A stretch of DNA of 64,000 nt from Lysobacterales bacterium (GCA_022844135.1 JALHMG010000019.1:30290-94289), one strand, 5' to 3'. Numbered from the stretch's first letter, positions 16,741 to 25,534 are shown. The notes: generated by a model from the letters alone, not told the origin. Program-made: numbers and translations.

Positions 16741-17976
16741 ATGCTCCGCACCATTCCGCATAACGAGCGCCTTAGCGAAGTCCGTTACGACATCCGGGGA
16801 CCGCTGCACGCACGAGCGTTGGACTTGGAGCAGCAAGGTCGACCGATCGTGCGCCTCAACATCGGCAATCCGGGGCGGTTTGGGTTCGAAGCGCCAGCGC
16901 ACGTGCGCGAGGCGATCGCCAGGCACCTGCGCGACAGCGAGGCGTATTGCCATCAGCAGGGTCTGGTCGAAGCGCGCGAGGCGATCGTCGAAGTTCAGCA
17001 AAAGCGTGGCGTCGCGGCGGATATCCAGCAGGTGTACATCGGCAACGGCGTGAGCGAGCTGATCGACCTTTCGCTGCGCGGATTGCTCAATCCGGGCGAT
17101 GAGGTGCTGGTGCCGGCGCCCGATTATCCGCTGTGGACTGCGGCGGTGATTTTGAACGACGGCCAGCCGGTGCATTACCCGTGCCCGCCGGAGCGCCTGG
17201 GCTTGCCGGACCCGGAAGAAATCGAGCGCTTGATTACGCCGCGCACGCGCGCGCTGGTGGTCATCAACCCGAATAACCCGAATGGCGCGGTGTATCCCTT
17301 GGAGCTGCTGCGCGCGATCGCGGCGATCGCCGAGCGCCACCGGCTGGTGGTTTTCAGCGATGAGATTTACGAGGGCTTGCTGTACGACGATGCGCAGTTC
17401 TACCCGATGGCGCCGCTGGTGAACGGCACGTTGTGTCTGACCATGAGCGGTTTGTCCAAGATGCATCGCGCCTGCGGCTATCGCGTCGGCTGGATGACGG
17501 CCACCGGGCGCGTGTCGGCAGCGCGCGAGTATTTGAAGAGTCTGGACTTGCTGGCCGCGCTGCGCTTGTGCAGCAACGTGCAAGGCCAATGGGCGATTCC
17601 GGCGGCGCTGCGTGGACCGGATACGCATACCGCGCTGTGCCGACCGGGCGGGCGTTTGTACGAAACGCGCGCGGCGCTGCTGCGTGCCGTGGCGCGTTCG
17701 CGCTATCTCAACGTCGTGGCGCCGCAGGGCGCGATGTACGGTTTCGTGGGCATCGACGACAGCGAATTGCCAGCGTTCGACGATCAGCAGTTTGCGCTGG
17801 AATTGCTGGAACGCAAGCAAATCCTGATCGTGCCGGGTTCGTCGTTCAACGTGCCCTATCGCAACCATTTCCGCATCACGTTACTGCCCGAAGCGGCATT
17901 GATGGAGCGCGTGATCGGCGCCATCGACGAATTCGTCGCCGCCAGCGTGGCCGGCGAGCGCCGAGCGGTGGCGTGA
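16741..17976 (+). CDS. alaA: PLP-dependent aminotransferase, AlaA-like
   Basis: A 411-residue fold-type I aminotransferase. The N-terminus (RYDIRGPLHARALDLEQQG) and the LNIGNPGRFGFEAP motif match the AlaA glutamate-pyruvate transaminase group. The PLP-binding lysine is in TMSGLSKMHRACGYRVGWM; the substrate and cofactor contacts NPNNPNG, SDEIYEGL and the C-terminal arginine in NHFRITLLP are present. It acts in the cytosol making alanine from pyruvate and glutamate. The stop overlaps the GTG of the next gene (GTGA). Assignment to AlaA rather than another class I/II aminotransferase is by overall resemblance. Confidence 0.85.
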   Translation: MLRTIPHNERLSEVRYDIRGPLHARALDLEQQGRPIVRLNIGNPGRFGFEAPAHVREAIARHLRDSEAYCHQQGLVEAREAIVEVQQKRGVAADIQQVYIGNGVSELIDLSLRGLLNPGDEVLVPAPDYPLWTAAVILNDGQPVHYPCPPERLGLPDPEEIERLITPRTRALVVINPNNPNGAVYPLELLRAIAAIAERHRLVVFSDEIYEGLLYDDAQFYPMAPLVNGTLCLTMSGLSKMHRACGYRVGWMTATGRVSAAREYLKSLDLLAALRLCSNVQGQWAIPAALRGPDTHTALCRPGGRLYETRAALLRAVARSRYLNVVAPQGAMYGFVGIDDSELPAFDDQQFALELLERKQILIVPGSSFNVPYRNHFRITLLPEAALMERVIGAIDEFVAASVAGERRAVA

Positions 17977-18698
17977 TTCGCGCGTTGCTGGTGGCGGCGA
18001 TTCTGGCGCCAACCGCGGCCAACGCCGAGCAGCGCCCGGCGCGCTATCTGGCGATCGGCGATTCCTACACGATCGGCGAAAGCGTTTCGCCGGCTGAGCG
18101 TTGGCCCAACGCACTGGTGCGCGCTTTGCGTGCCAGCGGCGTGGCGATCGATGACGCGGCTGTCTTCGCGCGGACCGGCTGGACCACCGACGAATTGCTC
18201 GCCAAACTGGACGTCGCCGAATATGGCAAGCCGGTGGCACTGACCGAAACCGAAGTCGCCGCCAGCCTCGCGCCGCCGTATGACCTGGTCAGCCTGCTGA
18301 TTGGCGTCAACAACCAGTATCGCGGACGCGATGTGGCCAATTTCGAAGCCGAGTTTACGCGCCTGCTGGTACGCGCGATCGGCTATGCGGGCGGCGAGAC
18401 GCAACGCGTGATCGTACTTTCCATTCCGGACTGGGGCAGCACGCCGTTTGCGCGCGAAAAAGGCCGCGATGCAGCCACGATCGCGACTGAGATCGATCGC
18501 TACAACGCAGCCAAGCGCCGCATTTGCGCGGCGCACAACATTGCGTTCATCGACATCACCGGCTTCACGCGCGAGGCGCTGGGCGATCCTTCCCTGTTGG
18601 CCGACGACGGTCTGCACCCTTCGGGCAAGGATTACGCGCGGTGGGCGGAGAAGGCGCTACCGTTTGCTCGCGAAGCGTTGCAGCACGCGCGAGATTAA
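17973..18698 (+). CDS. Secreted SGNH/GDSL hydrolase
   Basis: A 241-residue hydrolase starting at GTG 17973, which overlaps the aminotransferase stop. A signal peptide (IRALLVAAILAPTAANA) precedes the mature sequence. Block I is YLAIGDSYTIGESV with the catalytic Ser in GDS, block III is LIGVNNQYRG (Asn), and block V is DDGLHPSGKDY with the Asp-x-x-His pair. This suggests a periplasmic or secreted esterase/lysophospholipase-type enzyme. The same frame extends far upstream inside the aminotransferase gene; that extension is a shadow and is excluded. Confidence 0.87.
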   Translation: MIRALLVAAILAPTAANAEQRPARYLAIGDSYTIGESVSPAERWPNALVRALRASGVAIDDAAVFARTGWTTDELLAKLDVAEYGKPVALTETEVAASLAPPYDLVSLLIGVNNQYRGRDVANFEAEFTRLLVRAIGYAGGETQRVIVLSIPDWGSTPFAREKGRDAATIATEIDRYNAAKRRICAAHNIAFIDITGFTREALGDPSLLADDGLHPSGKDYARWAEKALPFAREALQHARD

Positions 18699-18758
18699 GC
18701 GCGGTCGGGCCGCCACACGTTCCCGCGACAGCAGAGACCGCAACCGGAAATCGCTACA

Positions 18759-19346
18759 CTACTCGCGAAATCGCGGCAGCGCCTCGACGATGCGCTGCAA
18801 GCGTTCGCGCGCGCTCTGCATCTCCAGCATCTGCTGCCGCTCGCTCAGATCGAACGGCAACATCTCCGCCAACCGTTGGCCGACCCAGCTGGCGTCGTCG
18901 AGTTGCGCTTTGCTGGGCGTCGGCGCGCCGGGCATCAGGTTTTCATAGAGATTGCCGGCAAGCGTGCCGAGCAATGCGTACTCCGGCGGCAGCGGCTCGC
19001 TGCGCTCCTCCGGCCAGGTCGATATGCGACCGAGCAGCAGTCCATCGTTGCGGCCGTGCACCTGATCGACATGGAATCGCAAACCGCCCTGCACTCGGAT
19101 ACCGAGCAATCCATCCGGCAGCGCGTCGAAGTCGACGATATGCGCCAGCGTGCCGATGGCGACCACACTCGATGCTGCGCCGGCCTCATGGCCGCGCAGC
19201 AGCAGCAAAACGCCGAACGGACGGTTCTCGCTGGTGCAGTCGCGCACCATGGACAAGTAGCGCGGCTCGAATATGCGCAGGTTGAGCGTGCCGCCGGGAA
19301 ACAGCACGGTCGATAGCGGAAACAGCGGCGTATCCAACGGATTCAC
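18759..19346 (-). CDS. LON substrate-binding-domain protein
   Basis: A 195-residue stand-alone protein equivalent to the N-terminal (LON/PUA-like) domain of Lon protease, without ATPase or protease parts. The typical start PLFPLSTVLFPGGTLNLRIFEPRY is present, and the body matches the family length. Such proteins occur widely in Xanthomonadales; their role is unproven, probably binding misfolded or specific protein partners. Its ATG overlaps the mpl stop (ATGA), so it is the last gene of the membrane protein-mpl-LON operon. Confidence 0.88.
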   Translation of the reverse strand: MNPLDTPLFPLSTVLFPGGTLNLRIFEPRYLSMVRDCTSENRPFGVLLLLRGHEAGAASSVVAIGTLAHIVDFDALPDGLLGIRVQGGLRFHVDQVHGRNDGLLLGRISTWPEERSEPLPPEYALLGTLAGNLYENLMPGAPTPSKAQLDDASWVGQRLAEMLPFDLSERQQMLEMQSARERLQRIVEALPRFRE

Positions 19347-20704
19347 GACGACACCATCGCTGCAAAGCGCTGCGCTGCGCCATCGAAACCGCCATTGCTC
19401 ATGAACACCACACGATCGCCGTCGCGCGCTTCGCGCTGCACGGCAAGCAACAGCTCATCGACGCTGGCAGCAACGACCAGGCGCTCGGCGATCGGCGCCA
19501 AGGTCGCCCGCGCATCCCAGTTGAGCGCCGGACGGGCGAGCACGAACACCCGATCGGCCGCGTCGAAAGCCTCAGGCAATGCCGCGGCGTGCGCGCCCTG
19601 GCGCATCGAATTGCTGCGCGGCTCCATGACCGCCAGCACGCGTCGGCCCGGGTCGCGCTGACGCACGCCTGCAAGCGTGGTGGCGATCGCCGTCGGGTGA
19701 TGTGCGAAGTCATCGTAGACGGCAATGCTCGCGTCGCGATCGATACGTTCGAGCCGCCGTTTAACGCCGCCGAACTCACTCAGCGCTGCGCATGCGATGT
19801 GCGGTGCTACACCTGCAGCGTTCGCCGCAGCAACCGCCGCGAGCGCATTGCGCACGTTGTGATCGCCCACCAGCGACCAGCGCACCTGTGCCACCTGCGC
19901 ACCGCGATGAAACACGGCGAATGCGCTGCCATCGTTGCACATTAATTCCCCGCGCCAATCGACGTCGCCCACGAGGCCGAAGCGCTCGATCGGCGTCCAC
20001 GCGCCCATCGCCAGCACTTCGGCAAGATGGGCATCCTCGCCGTTGACGATCAGCCGGCCATTGCGCGGCACGATGCGCACCAGATGGTGAAACTGGCGCT
20101 GGATTGCCGCCACGTCCGGGAAGATGTCGGCGTGGTCGTATTCGAGATTGTTGAGGATGGCGATCTTCGGTCGGTAATGGACGAATTTGCTGCGCTTGTC
20201 GAAGAATGCGGTGTCGTACTCGTCGGCTTCGATCACGAACCATGGCGCCGCGCCCAGGCGCGCCGATACCGGAAAATCGCGCGGCACCCCGCCGATCAGA
20301 AAGCCAGGCGCGAGGCCGGCACGGTCGAGCACGAAGGCGAGCATGGTAGTGGTGGTGGTCTTGCCGTGCGTGCCGGCCACTGCAAGCACTTTGCGCTGCG
20401 CCAGCACGCGATCGGCTAACCACTGCGGTCCGCTGGTGTAACGTCGTCCTGCATCGAGAATCGCCTCGACCTCCGGATTGCCGCGCGTCATCGCGTTGCC
20501 GATCACCAGCTCCGTGGGCGGCGGCGGCACATTCTCGGCGCGATAGCCGTCCATCAGCGCGATCCCGAGCGCCTGCAACTGCGTGCTCATCGGCGGATAC
20601 ACCGCCGCATCGCTGCCAGAGACCGGCAGGCCCAGCTCGCGCGCCAATGCGGCGATGCCGCCCATGAATGTGCCGCAAATGCCGAGGATGTGGATGGCGC
20701 TCAT
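19343..20704 (-). CDS. mpl: UDP-N-acetylmuramate:L-alanyl-gamma-D-glutamyl-meso-diaminopimelate ligase
   Basis: A 453-residue Mur-ligase-family enzyme that recycles murein tripeptide onto UDP-MurNAc in the cytoplasm. The N-terminal Rossmann motif is HILGICGTFMGGIAALA, diagnostic of Mpl. The ATP-binding loop is GTHGKTTTTTML, followed by EADEYDTAFFDKRSKFVHY and YDDFAHHPTAI. The start at 20704 is chosen by the family-typical MSAIHILGICG; the longer upstream frame overlaps the neighbouring membrane gene. It overlaps neighbours on both sides by ATGA, indicating tight translational coupling. Confidence 0.95.
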   Translation of the reverse strand: MSAIHILGICGTFMGGIAALARELGLPVSGSDAAVYPPMSTQLQALGIALMDGYRAENVPPPPTELVIGNAMTRGNPEVEAILDAGRRYTSGPQWLADRVLAQRKVLAVAGTHGKTTTTTMLAFVLDRAGLAPGFLIGGVPRDFPVSARLGAAPWFVIEADEYDTAFFDKRSKFVHYRPKIAILNNLEYDHADIFPDVAAIQRQFHHLVRIVPRNGRLIVNGEDAHLAEVLAMGAWTPIERFGLVGDVDWRGELMCNDGSAFAVFHRGAQVAQVRWSLVGDHNVRNALAAVAAANAAGVAPHIACAALSEFGGVKRRLERIDRDASIAVYDDFAHHPTAIATTLAGVRQRDPGRRVLAVMEPRSNSMRQGAHAAALPEAFDAADRVFVLARPALNWDARATLAPIAERLVVAASVDELLLAVQREARDGDRVVFMSNGGFDGAAQRFAAMVSS

Positions 20705-21213
20705 CCGAGCAACCATCCAACCAGCGACTCGTGGATGACGACCAGAGAAAACGCCAGCGCCAGCGCCATCCAGAATCCGATCTGCAGCGCGTGGCGCAAA
20801 ATGTGCGCATCGATGACAAAAGTCCAGATGAACAGACCAAGCAAGCCCAGTTGCAAGAATTGCACACCCAGATCGCTGCTGCCCTCGTTGCCGATCAAGG
20901 CTTGGCGCACCGGTATGGCAATCAAGGTAATCGCGATGCTGGCCGCACAGGAGGCGATGGTCGTTTGCGTAAAGCGCTCGGCGAAGCCGAATAGCCATAG
21001 CACTGAATACAAAAGAGCCAGATTGAGCGCCAGGCGCGCCACCACGACCATCGGATCGTATTCTTGGCGACTCAGTTCCAGATGCAAGAAACTGGCGAGC
21101 AGTGTCAGGATCAGCAATTGACCGAGCAACACGCGCGATGCCGGCGCGTCGCCCGGCGAAGCGCGCAGCGTCATGACATCGTACGTCCAACGCAGGAACG
21201 TCGTCAGAGACAT
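20701..21213 (-). CDS. Integral membrane protein of unknown function upstream of mpl
   Basis: A 170-residue protein with about five hydrophobic segments (around residues 30-44, 58-75, 83-101, 117-136 and 145-168) and an initial amphipathic stretch (SLTTFLRWTYDVMTLRASP). It resembles the Yip1-like small membrane proteins next to mpl in Xanthomonadales, from memory. First gene of the mpl operon. Its ATG abuts the ATG of tusA on the opposite strand (CATATG at 21211-21216). Confidence 0.75.
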   Translation of the reverse strand: MSLTTFLRWTYDVMTLRASPGDAPASRVLLGQLLILTLLASFLHLELSRQEYDPMVVVARLALNLALLYSVLWLFGFAERFTQTTIASCAASIAITLIAIPVRQALIGNEGSSDLGVQFLQLGLLGLFIWTFVIDAHILRHALQIGFWMALALAFSLVVIHESLVGWLLG

Positions 21214-21441
21214 ATGAGCGAGATCGAATTGGACGCGCGCGGCCTCATGTGCCCAGAACCTCTGGTGCTCGCAAAATTGCGGCTGAAGAGCATGCCATCA
21301 GGAAGCGTACTTGCGGTGGACACCGACGACCCACTGGCGCCACTGGACCTGGAAGCGCTGTGCGTTCATTCAGGCGATGAGTGGCTGGGTTCGCGCCAGA
21401 TCGATGGTGCGGCGCGCTCGCGTATACGAAAACGCGGATAA
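21214..21441 (+). CDS. tusA: TusA-family sulfurtransferase-like protein
   Basis: A 75-residue protein starting MSEIELDARGLMCPEPLVLA, with the conserved CPxP motif and C13 as sulfur-carrying cysteine. TusA proteins relay persulfide sulfur, for example to tRNA 2-thiouridine synthesis or molybdenum cofactor assembly. The length matches the family. The ATG directly abuts the start codon of the divergent membrane-protein gene, so an upstream in-frame extension inside that gene is rejected. Whether this copy is the tRNA-thiolation TusA or a paralogue cannot be told from sequence. Confidence 0.88.
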   Translation: MSEIELDARGLMCPEPLVLAKLRLKSMPSGSVLAVDTDDPLAPLDLEALCVHSGDEWLGSRQIDGAARSRIRKRG

Positions 21442-21480
21442 GCGTCACCGGGCGCCACCTGAGCGTCCGCCCTTGATGCC

Positions 21481-22038
21481 TTACGTCAACGCCAGAATCC
21501 GCCCCAGGATTTCATCGACGCTGCCCTCGCCCGCGACGCGATGCAAGCGCCCGGCGCGCGCGTAGTACTCAAGCACTGGCGCCGTTTGCTGCTGATAAAC
21601 GTGGAGCCGATTGGCGACCGCCTCAGGGCTGTCGTCGGCGCGGCCCTCGGCTTTGGCCCGGCCCGCCAGCCGCGCCAGTAACGATGCTTCGGGCACATCC
21701 AACTGCACCACAAGATCGAGCGGAAGCTGCATTCGCTTGAGCAGACCATCCAGCGCCAGCGCTTGCGCTTCGTTACGCGGATAGCCATCGAGAATGAAAC
21801 CGGAAGCCACATCGGGCAATCCAAGCCGTTCCTCAAGCATTCCGAGGACGACTTCGTCGGACACCAGATTGCCTTTTTCCATGACCGCCCTGGCCTGCAA
21901 GCCCAGCGGCGTTCCCGCTGCGACAGCAGCGCGCAACAGCTCTCCGGTGGAGATGTGCGCGATGTTGAGGCGCGCCTTGAGCAGCGCCGCCTGAGTGCCT
22001 TTGCCAGATCCGGGTGCCCCGAGCAATACGATCCGCAT
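21481..22038 (-). CDS. adk: Adenylate kinase (short type)
   Basis: A 185-residue enzyme interconverting ATP+AMP and 2 ADP. The P-loop is GAPGSGKGTQ, with FILDGYPRNEAQA as the AMP-site motif. The LID is the short form (LAGRAKAEGRADDSPEAV), without a zinc-binding domain, as in Xanthomonadales. The start MRIVLLGAPGSGKG at 22038 fixes the P-loop at the usual place. It is separated from dnaB by about 120 bp that contain a GGTTGTT heptamer array. Confidence 0.95.
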   Translation of the reverse strand: MRIVLLGAPGSGKGTQAALLKARLNIAHISTGELLRAAVAAGTPLGLQARAVMEKGNLVSDEVVLGMLEERLGLPDVASGFILDGYPRNEAQALALDGLLKRMQLPLDLVVQLDVPEASLLARLAGRAKAEGRADDSPEAVANRLHVYQQQTAPVLEYYARAGRLHRVAGEGSVDEILGRILALT

Positions 22039-22109
22039 GAACGCCTGTATCCCTGAAACGCAAGCTCCTGAACCTAGCGCGGGCGATGGGTCTGAGTCAA
22101 ACGGCCTGT

Positions 22110-22137
22110 GGTTGTTGGTTGTTGGTTGTTGGTTGTT
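22110..22137. repeat. Four tandem GGTTGTT heptamers
   Basis: GGTTGTT is repeated four times without error between the adk start and the dnaB stop. It resembles the GGTTCTT units in the inverted repeat after the second Uma2 gene at 16523, suggesting one family of heptameric repeats in this genome. Confidence 0.85.
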
Positions 22138-22157
22138 GTGCCCCGCGCCCCGCCTCA

Positions 22158-23936
22158 TTAATCAAACGCGCTTTCCCGCGCGATGGAGTCAAAGCGCGTG
22201 AACTGACCGCGGAACCAAAGGTCCAGGCTGCCGGTGGGGCCATTGCGGTGCTTGGCGATAATGATTTCGGCAATGCCTTTCTTGGCTGAGTCCTGGTGGT
22301 AGTACTCGTCGCGATAGATGAAACAAATGAGATCGGCGTCCTGCTCGATGGCGCCGGAGTTGTGGCACACGATGCCATCGGCCATCCAGTTCTCCGGGCC
22401 CGGCACGCTCAAGTCGTACACCGACTCGACGCCTCCGGATGTCACGCGGGTGATGGCGGTCCAGCCGCTCACCCAGCCTTTGCTACGGATCCGATCGCAA
22501 AAGGCCACGCGCTCGCCGGGCTTCAAGTCTGAAGCCACCTTCCAACCATCCGCTGTCAGCACCCGGTGGCCTTCGGTTGCGCGCAAAACGACGCGGGCCT
22601 CGGTTTCGACGCGCAGCGTCTGTTGCCTGCCGACCAGATAAACCTCGCTGGCCTGTGCCTGCGTGACTTGCTGGTCCGCGGCCAGGCACTTCACGTGCGG
22701 ACGCTTGCCGACCAGCGAAGCGATCGGAACGCGTCGCCCGTCCGCGAGCACGACCAGCGTGTCGCCCGTCACGCACTCGCGCAAGTCCGCCATGATCGGA
22801 CGTTTGTCGTTGCGCTGCTCCAGCGAGCGATTGAGCTGGCTGAGCGCGATCACCGGTACGTTCATTTCTTTGGCAATGGCTTTCAGATTTCGTGAGATTT
22901 CGCTGATCTCGGTAGCGCGGTTCTCGCGCGTACCAGGCACCTGCATCAATTGCATGTAGTCGATGACGATGAGCCCCAGGCCATGCTCGCGCTTGAGCCG
23001 CCGCGTGCGCGCTCGCAGCTCCGAGGGCGACAGCCCGGCAGTGTCGTCGATGAAAATGCGCGCGCCGGTCAGCAACGTGATGGCGCTGGTGACGCGCGGC
23101 CAGTCTTCGTCGGCCAGATCGCCATTGCGCAAGCGGCGCTGATCGATGCGGCCCAATGACGAGATCATGCGCAGCGCCAGCTGCGCGGTGGGCATCTCCA
23201 TACTGAAAATCGCGACCGGCTGGCCGCTCTGGATTGCCGCATGCTCGGCGATGTTCATCGCAAACGAGGTCTTGCCCATCGATGGTCGCGCAGCGACGAT
23301 CACCAGATCGCCGGGCTGCAAGCCATTGGTCATCGTATTGAGATCGGCAAACCCGGTATCGAGGCCGCTGAGTGCGCCTTTATTGGAATAGCGATGCTCG
23401 ATGGTGCGATAGGCTTCCTTGAGCGCCTCGGACACCGGCACAAAGGTACCGCGCCCACGTTTGCCGCGCTCGCCGATGTCGAACACCAGTTTTTCGGCCG
23501 ATTGCAGCAACTCTTCGCTGCCGCGACCTTCGGGAGCCAGCACGCCATCGACGATCTCGGTGCCAGCTTCCATCAGCTGGCGCATGATCGCCTTCTCGCG
23601 GACGATCTCTGCGTACGCCACGATGTTCGCCGAACCCGGCGTATTGTTCGCCAGTTCGATGATGTACGCGATGCCGCCAGCGCTCTCGGCCAGCTCATTG
23701 CGTTCCAGCCACTCGCCCAGCGTGACCGCATCGCAGGGCTGGCCTTTTTCCTTGAGCGCCGAGATCGCCTGAAAAATCGCGCGGTGGTCCTGGCGATAAA
23801 AGTCCTCGCTGCCCACCTTGTCGGAAATCTTGAAGTACGCCTCGTCCGACAGCATCAATGCGCCGAGCACGGCTTGCTCTGCGTCCAGGCTGAAGGGTGG
23901 CGTGCGTACGCCAGCAAATCGGGAGCGATCGTTCAT
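22158..23936 (-). CDS. dnaB: Replicative DNA helicase DnaB carrying a mini-intein
   Basis: A 592-residue precursor; removing a 139-residue intein leaves a 453-residue DnaB of normal length. DnaB is the hexameric 5'-3' helicase at the replication fork. The N-terminal domain starts PPFSLDAEQAVLGALMLS. The RecA-like domain has Walker A ARPSMGKTSFA, Walker B LIVIDYMQL and the SQLNRSLEQR motif. After LRE (E387) the reading frame enters CVTGDTLV and returns at SGAIEQDADL (from S527), which is where the uninterrupted helicase normally reads RESGxIEQDADL. No start ambiguity: ATG 23936 gives the standard N-terminus. Confidence 0.96.
   Translation of the reverse strand: MNDRSRFAGVRTPPFSLDAEQAVLGALMLSDEAYFKISDKVGSEDFYRQDHRAIFQAISALKEKGQPCDAVTLGEWLERNELAESAGGIAYIIELANNTPGSANIVAYAEIVREKAIMRQLMEAGTEIVDGVLAPEGRGSEELLQSAEKLVFDIGERGKRGRGTFVPVSEALKEAYRTIEHRYSNKGALSGLDTGFADLNTMTNGLQPGDLVIVAARPSMGKTSFAMNIAEHAAIQSGQPVAIFSMEMPTAQLALRMISSLGRIDQRRLRNGDLADEDWPRVTSAITLLTGARIFIDDTAGLSPSELRARTRRLKREHGLGLIVIDYMQLMQVPGTRENRATEISEISRNLKAIAKEMNVPVIALSQLNRSLEQRNDKRPIMADLRECVTGDTLVVLADGRRVPIASLVGKRPHVKCLAADQQVTQAQASEVYLVGRQQTLRVETEARVVLRATEGHRVLTADGWKVASDLKPGERVAFCDRIRSKGWVSGWTAITRVTSGGVESVYDLSVPGPENWMADGIVCHNSGAIEQDADLICFIYRDEYYHQDSAKKGIAEIIIAKHRNGPTGSLDLWFRGQFTRFDSIARESAFD
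22359..22775 (-). other. Mini-intein in DnaB (no homing endonuclease)
   Basis: Residues 388-526 of DnaB form a self-splicing element. It begins with Cys (block A CVTGDTLVVLADG), has block B with the TxxH pattern (T454, H457 in ATEGHRVLTADGW), a block F-like VYDLSVPGPENWMADG, and ends in block G VCHN followed by extein Ser. All residues needed for splicing (Cys1, TxxH, penultimate His, terminal Asn, +1 Ser) are present. At 139 residues there is no room for a LAGLIDADG endonuclease, so it is a mini-intein, presumably fixed and no longer mobile. Confidence 0.93.
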
Positions 23937-24024
23937 GGCGCAATTCTGCCTGAAGGTCGACCGGGCTTAGCTTGTGCATCCGTCAAGGATTGCGCCGCGC
24001 AGTACGCGCAGCGCGAATACGATG

Positions 24025-24056
24025 TTTAGCAGGCTGTTGAGAAACAGTCTGCTAAA
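24025..24056. terminator. Hairpin between dnaB and enoyl-CoA hydratase
   Basis: TTTAGCAGGCTGTT and AACAGTCTGCTAAA form a 14-bp stem with one mismatch and a GAGA loop. It lies 8 bp past the stop of the minus-strand hydratase gene, a normal terminator position. Only short A/T tails flank the stem, so a transposon-end remnant is an alternative. Confidence 0.5.
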
Positions 24057-24063
24057 ACGCCTG

Positions 24064-24813
24064 CTAACCCCGCGCCTTGAGCCGCGCAACAAGTTGATGC
24101 AATACCGCTTGCGATTCCGGATGGAACCAACCATCGACGAAGTCGTCGATGTGCGCATCGGCGCCGGAATACAAGGCCACCAGATCGGCGCGCGCGGAGG
24201 CCCGATTGACGCTCATTGCGCGTCTGGGCAGCGACAAATGGAACTGACACCATTCGATAGCGCGCTCGATGACGCGTTCTGGCGCCACCAGCTCATCCAC
24301 CAGTCCGATTGCACGCGCTGCCGCAGCGTCGATCATATTGCCGGCGACGATATGGCGCTCCGCCGCGTGGCGACCGAGCAGGCGTTGCAGCGAACCCAGA
24401 ATCGCTGGCGGCAGCGCCAGCCCGACCTGGGTTTCGTTCAAACCCAGCTTGAACGGACCGTCGGCCATGACCCGGTAGTCGCAATTGAGTGCCACAACCG
24501 TACCGCCCGCCGGGCTGTGGCCAGTGATCGCGGCAACGGTCGGAATGGGCGAGGCGGCAACGCCTCCGATCAGGCCAAAGAAGTCGATCCACACCGCGCG
24601 CATGCGGTCGCGATCCAGTGTCAGCAGCGTCGGCACATCGAGGCCAGCGCTGAACAAACCAGGCCCGGCGCTGATCACCAACGCATCGGCACGCGCCGGC
24701 GCCTCCGCGACCGCGGCGCGCAAGGCCGCAATCAGTTCCGGGGACAGCGCGTTGACGGGCGGGCGGTTCAAGCGCACTTCGAGAATGCGGTCGTGTTGGA
24801 TGTGCGTAAGCAT
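24064..24813 (-). CDS. Enoyl-CoA hydratase/isomerase family protein
   Basis: A 249-residue crotonase-fold protein. The oxyanion-hole segments are SAGPGLFSAGLDVPTL and ITGHSPAGGTVVALNCDYRVM, followed by LGLNETQVGLALP, typical of the family. The second segment has GHSPAGG rather than the common GxxxGGG. The glutamate pair of classical hydratases is only partly matched, so isomerase or another crotonase activity is possible. The start at 24813 (MLTHIQHDRILEVRLNRPPVN) is supported by AAGGA upstream. The longer upstream frame is out of register with family length. It is not next to other beta-oxidation genes. Confidence 0.85.
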   Translation of the reverse strand: MLTHIQHDRILEVRLNRPPVNALSPELIAALRAAVAEAPARADALVISAGPGLFSAGLDVPTLLTLDRDRMRAVWIDFFGLIGGVAASPIPTVAAITGHSPAGGTVVALNCDYRVMADGPFKLGLNETQVGLALPPAILGSLQRLLGRHAAERHIVAGNMIDAAAARAIGLVDELVAPERVIERAIEWCQFHLSLPRRAMSVNRASARADLVALYSGADAHIDDFVDGWFHPESQAVLHQLVARLKARG

Positions 24814-24990
24814 GGGAGTTGAATCCTTGGTGGAGCGAAACCCTGAAAATACGGTCAGTCTTCTTCGAAGCGGATGTAGCTGTTGAAGCACGGCTTCGCC
24901 GCCAGACCGGCGCCGCGCACAGCGCAGCGGCAGGTATTTTGGATGCGTGCGCGATATCCATACGCGCGTCCGAGGCGTTGCCCTTGAGCG

Positions 24991-25002
24991 AGCGTTAACG
25001 CT
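24991..25002. promoter_or_regulatory. Perfect 12-bp palindrome upstream of the copper chaperone
   Basis: AGCGTTAACGCT is perfectly palindromic and lies 43 bp before the ATG of the PCu(A)C gene. It could be an operator, but it does not match the CueR or CopY consensus and no regulator is adjacent. Confidence 0.3.
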
Positions 25003-25045
25003 GCGGACCATATCATCTGGCGCTGCAAACGATGGAGAACTGGCG

Positions 25046-25519
25046 ATGAATCGAACGCTACTGATGGTACTGACGATGGCAACGACACCAACGTGGGCTT
25101 GCGGTGAACTCACCGTCGAAAACGCCTGGATTCGCGCCGCCCCGCCGGGGGCGACTGCACTCGCCGGCTTCGCCACCTTCAGCAATCCGCATGAGCAGTC
25201 TGTATTGATCCAGGGCGCCAGCGCTGCTGGTTTCGGCGCGGTGGAAATGCACAGCATGAGCATCGATGAGGCGGGCGTCATGCGCATGCGTCGGCTCGAT
25301 CTGGTCGAGGTCAAAGTCGGCGAAGCGCAGACCATGGCGCCGGGCGGCAATCATTTGATGCTGCTGGCGCCGCAAAAGTCGTACAAGGCGGGCGACACCA
25401 TCGACGTGGCGCTCACGCTATGCGAAGAGAAGCAGCAAACCGTGCGTTTTATCGTCGCCGACTCGGCGCCGAATGGCGAGATGTCGAGCACGGAGCACGA
25501 TCACGCGCACCACCACTAA
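25046..25519 (+). CDS. Periplasmic PCu(A)C copper chaperone
   Basis: A 157-residue secreted protein with GGAGAA ribosome-binding site and a signal peptide ending near WACG. The PCu(A)C fold is indicated by VENAWIRAAPPGATALAGFATFSNP, a Met/His segment (EMHSMSIDEAGVMRMRR) and the downstream HLM (GGNHLMLLAP), which together supply the Cu(I)-binding His/Met ligands. The C-terminus carries an extra His-rich tail (HDHAHHH). Such chaperones deliver copper to the CuA centre of cytochrome c oxidase together with Sco proteins; no sco gene is visible here. Confidence 0.9.
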   Translation: MNRTLLMVLTMATTPTWACGELTVENAWIRAAPPGATALAGFATFSNPHEQSVLIQGASAAGFGAVEMHSMSIDEAGVMRMRRLDLVEVKVGEAQTMAPGGNHLMLLAPQKSYKAGDTIDVALTLCEEKQQTVRFIVADSAPNGEMSSTEHDHAHHH

Positions 25520-25534
25520 GCCGCAAAGTTCGCG

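Noticed and set aside
17433..17972. N-terminal extension of the SGNH hydrolase into the aminotransferase gene
   Set aside because: It would overlap 540 bp of a conserved gene and bury the signal peptide; the GTG at 17973 gives a normal secreted enzyme.
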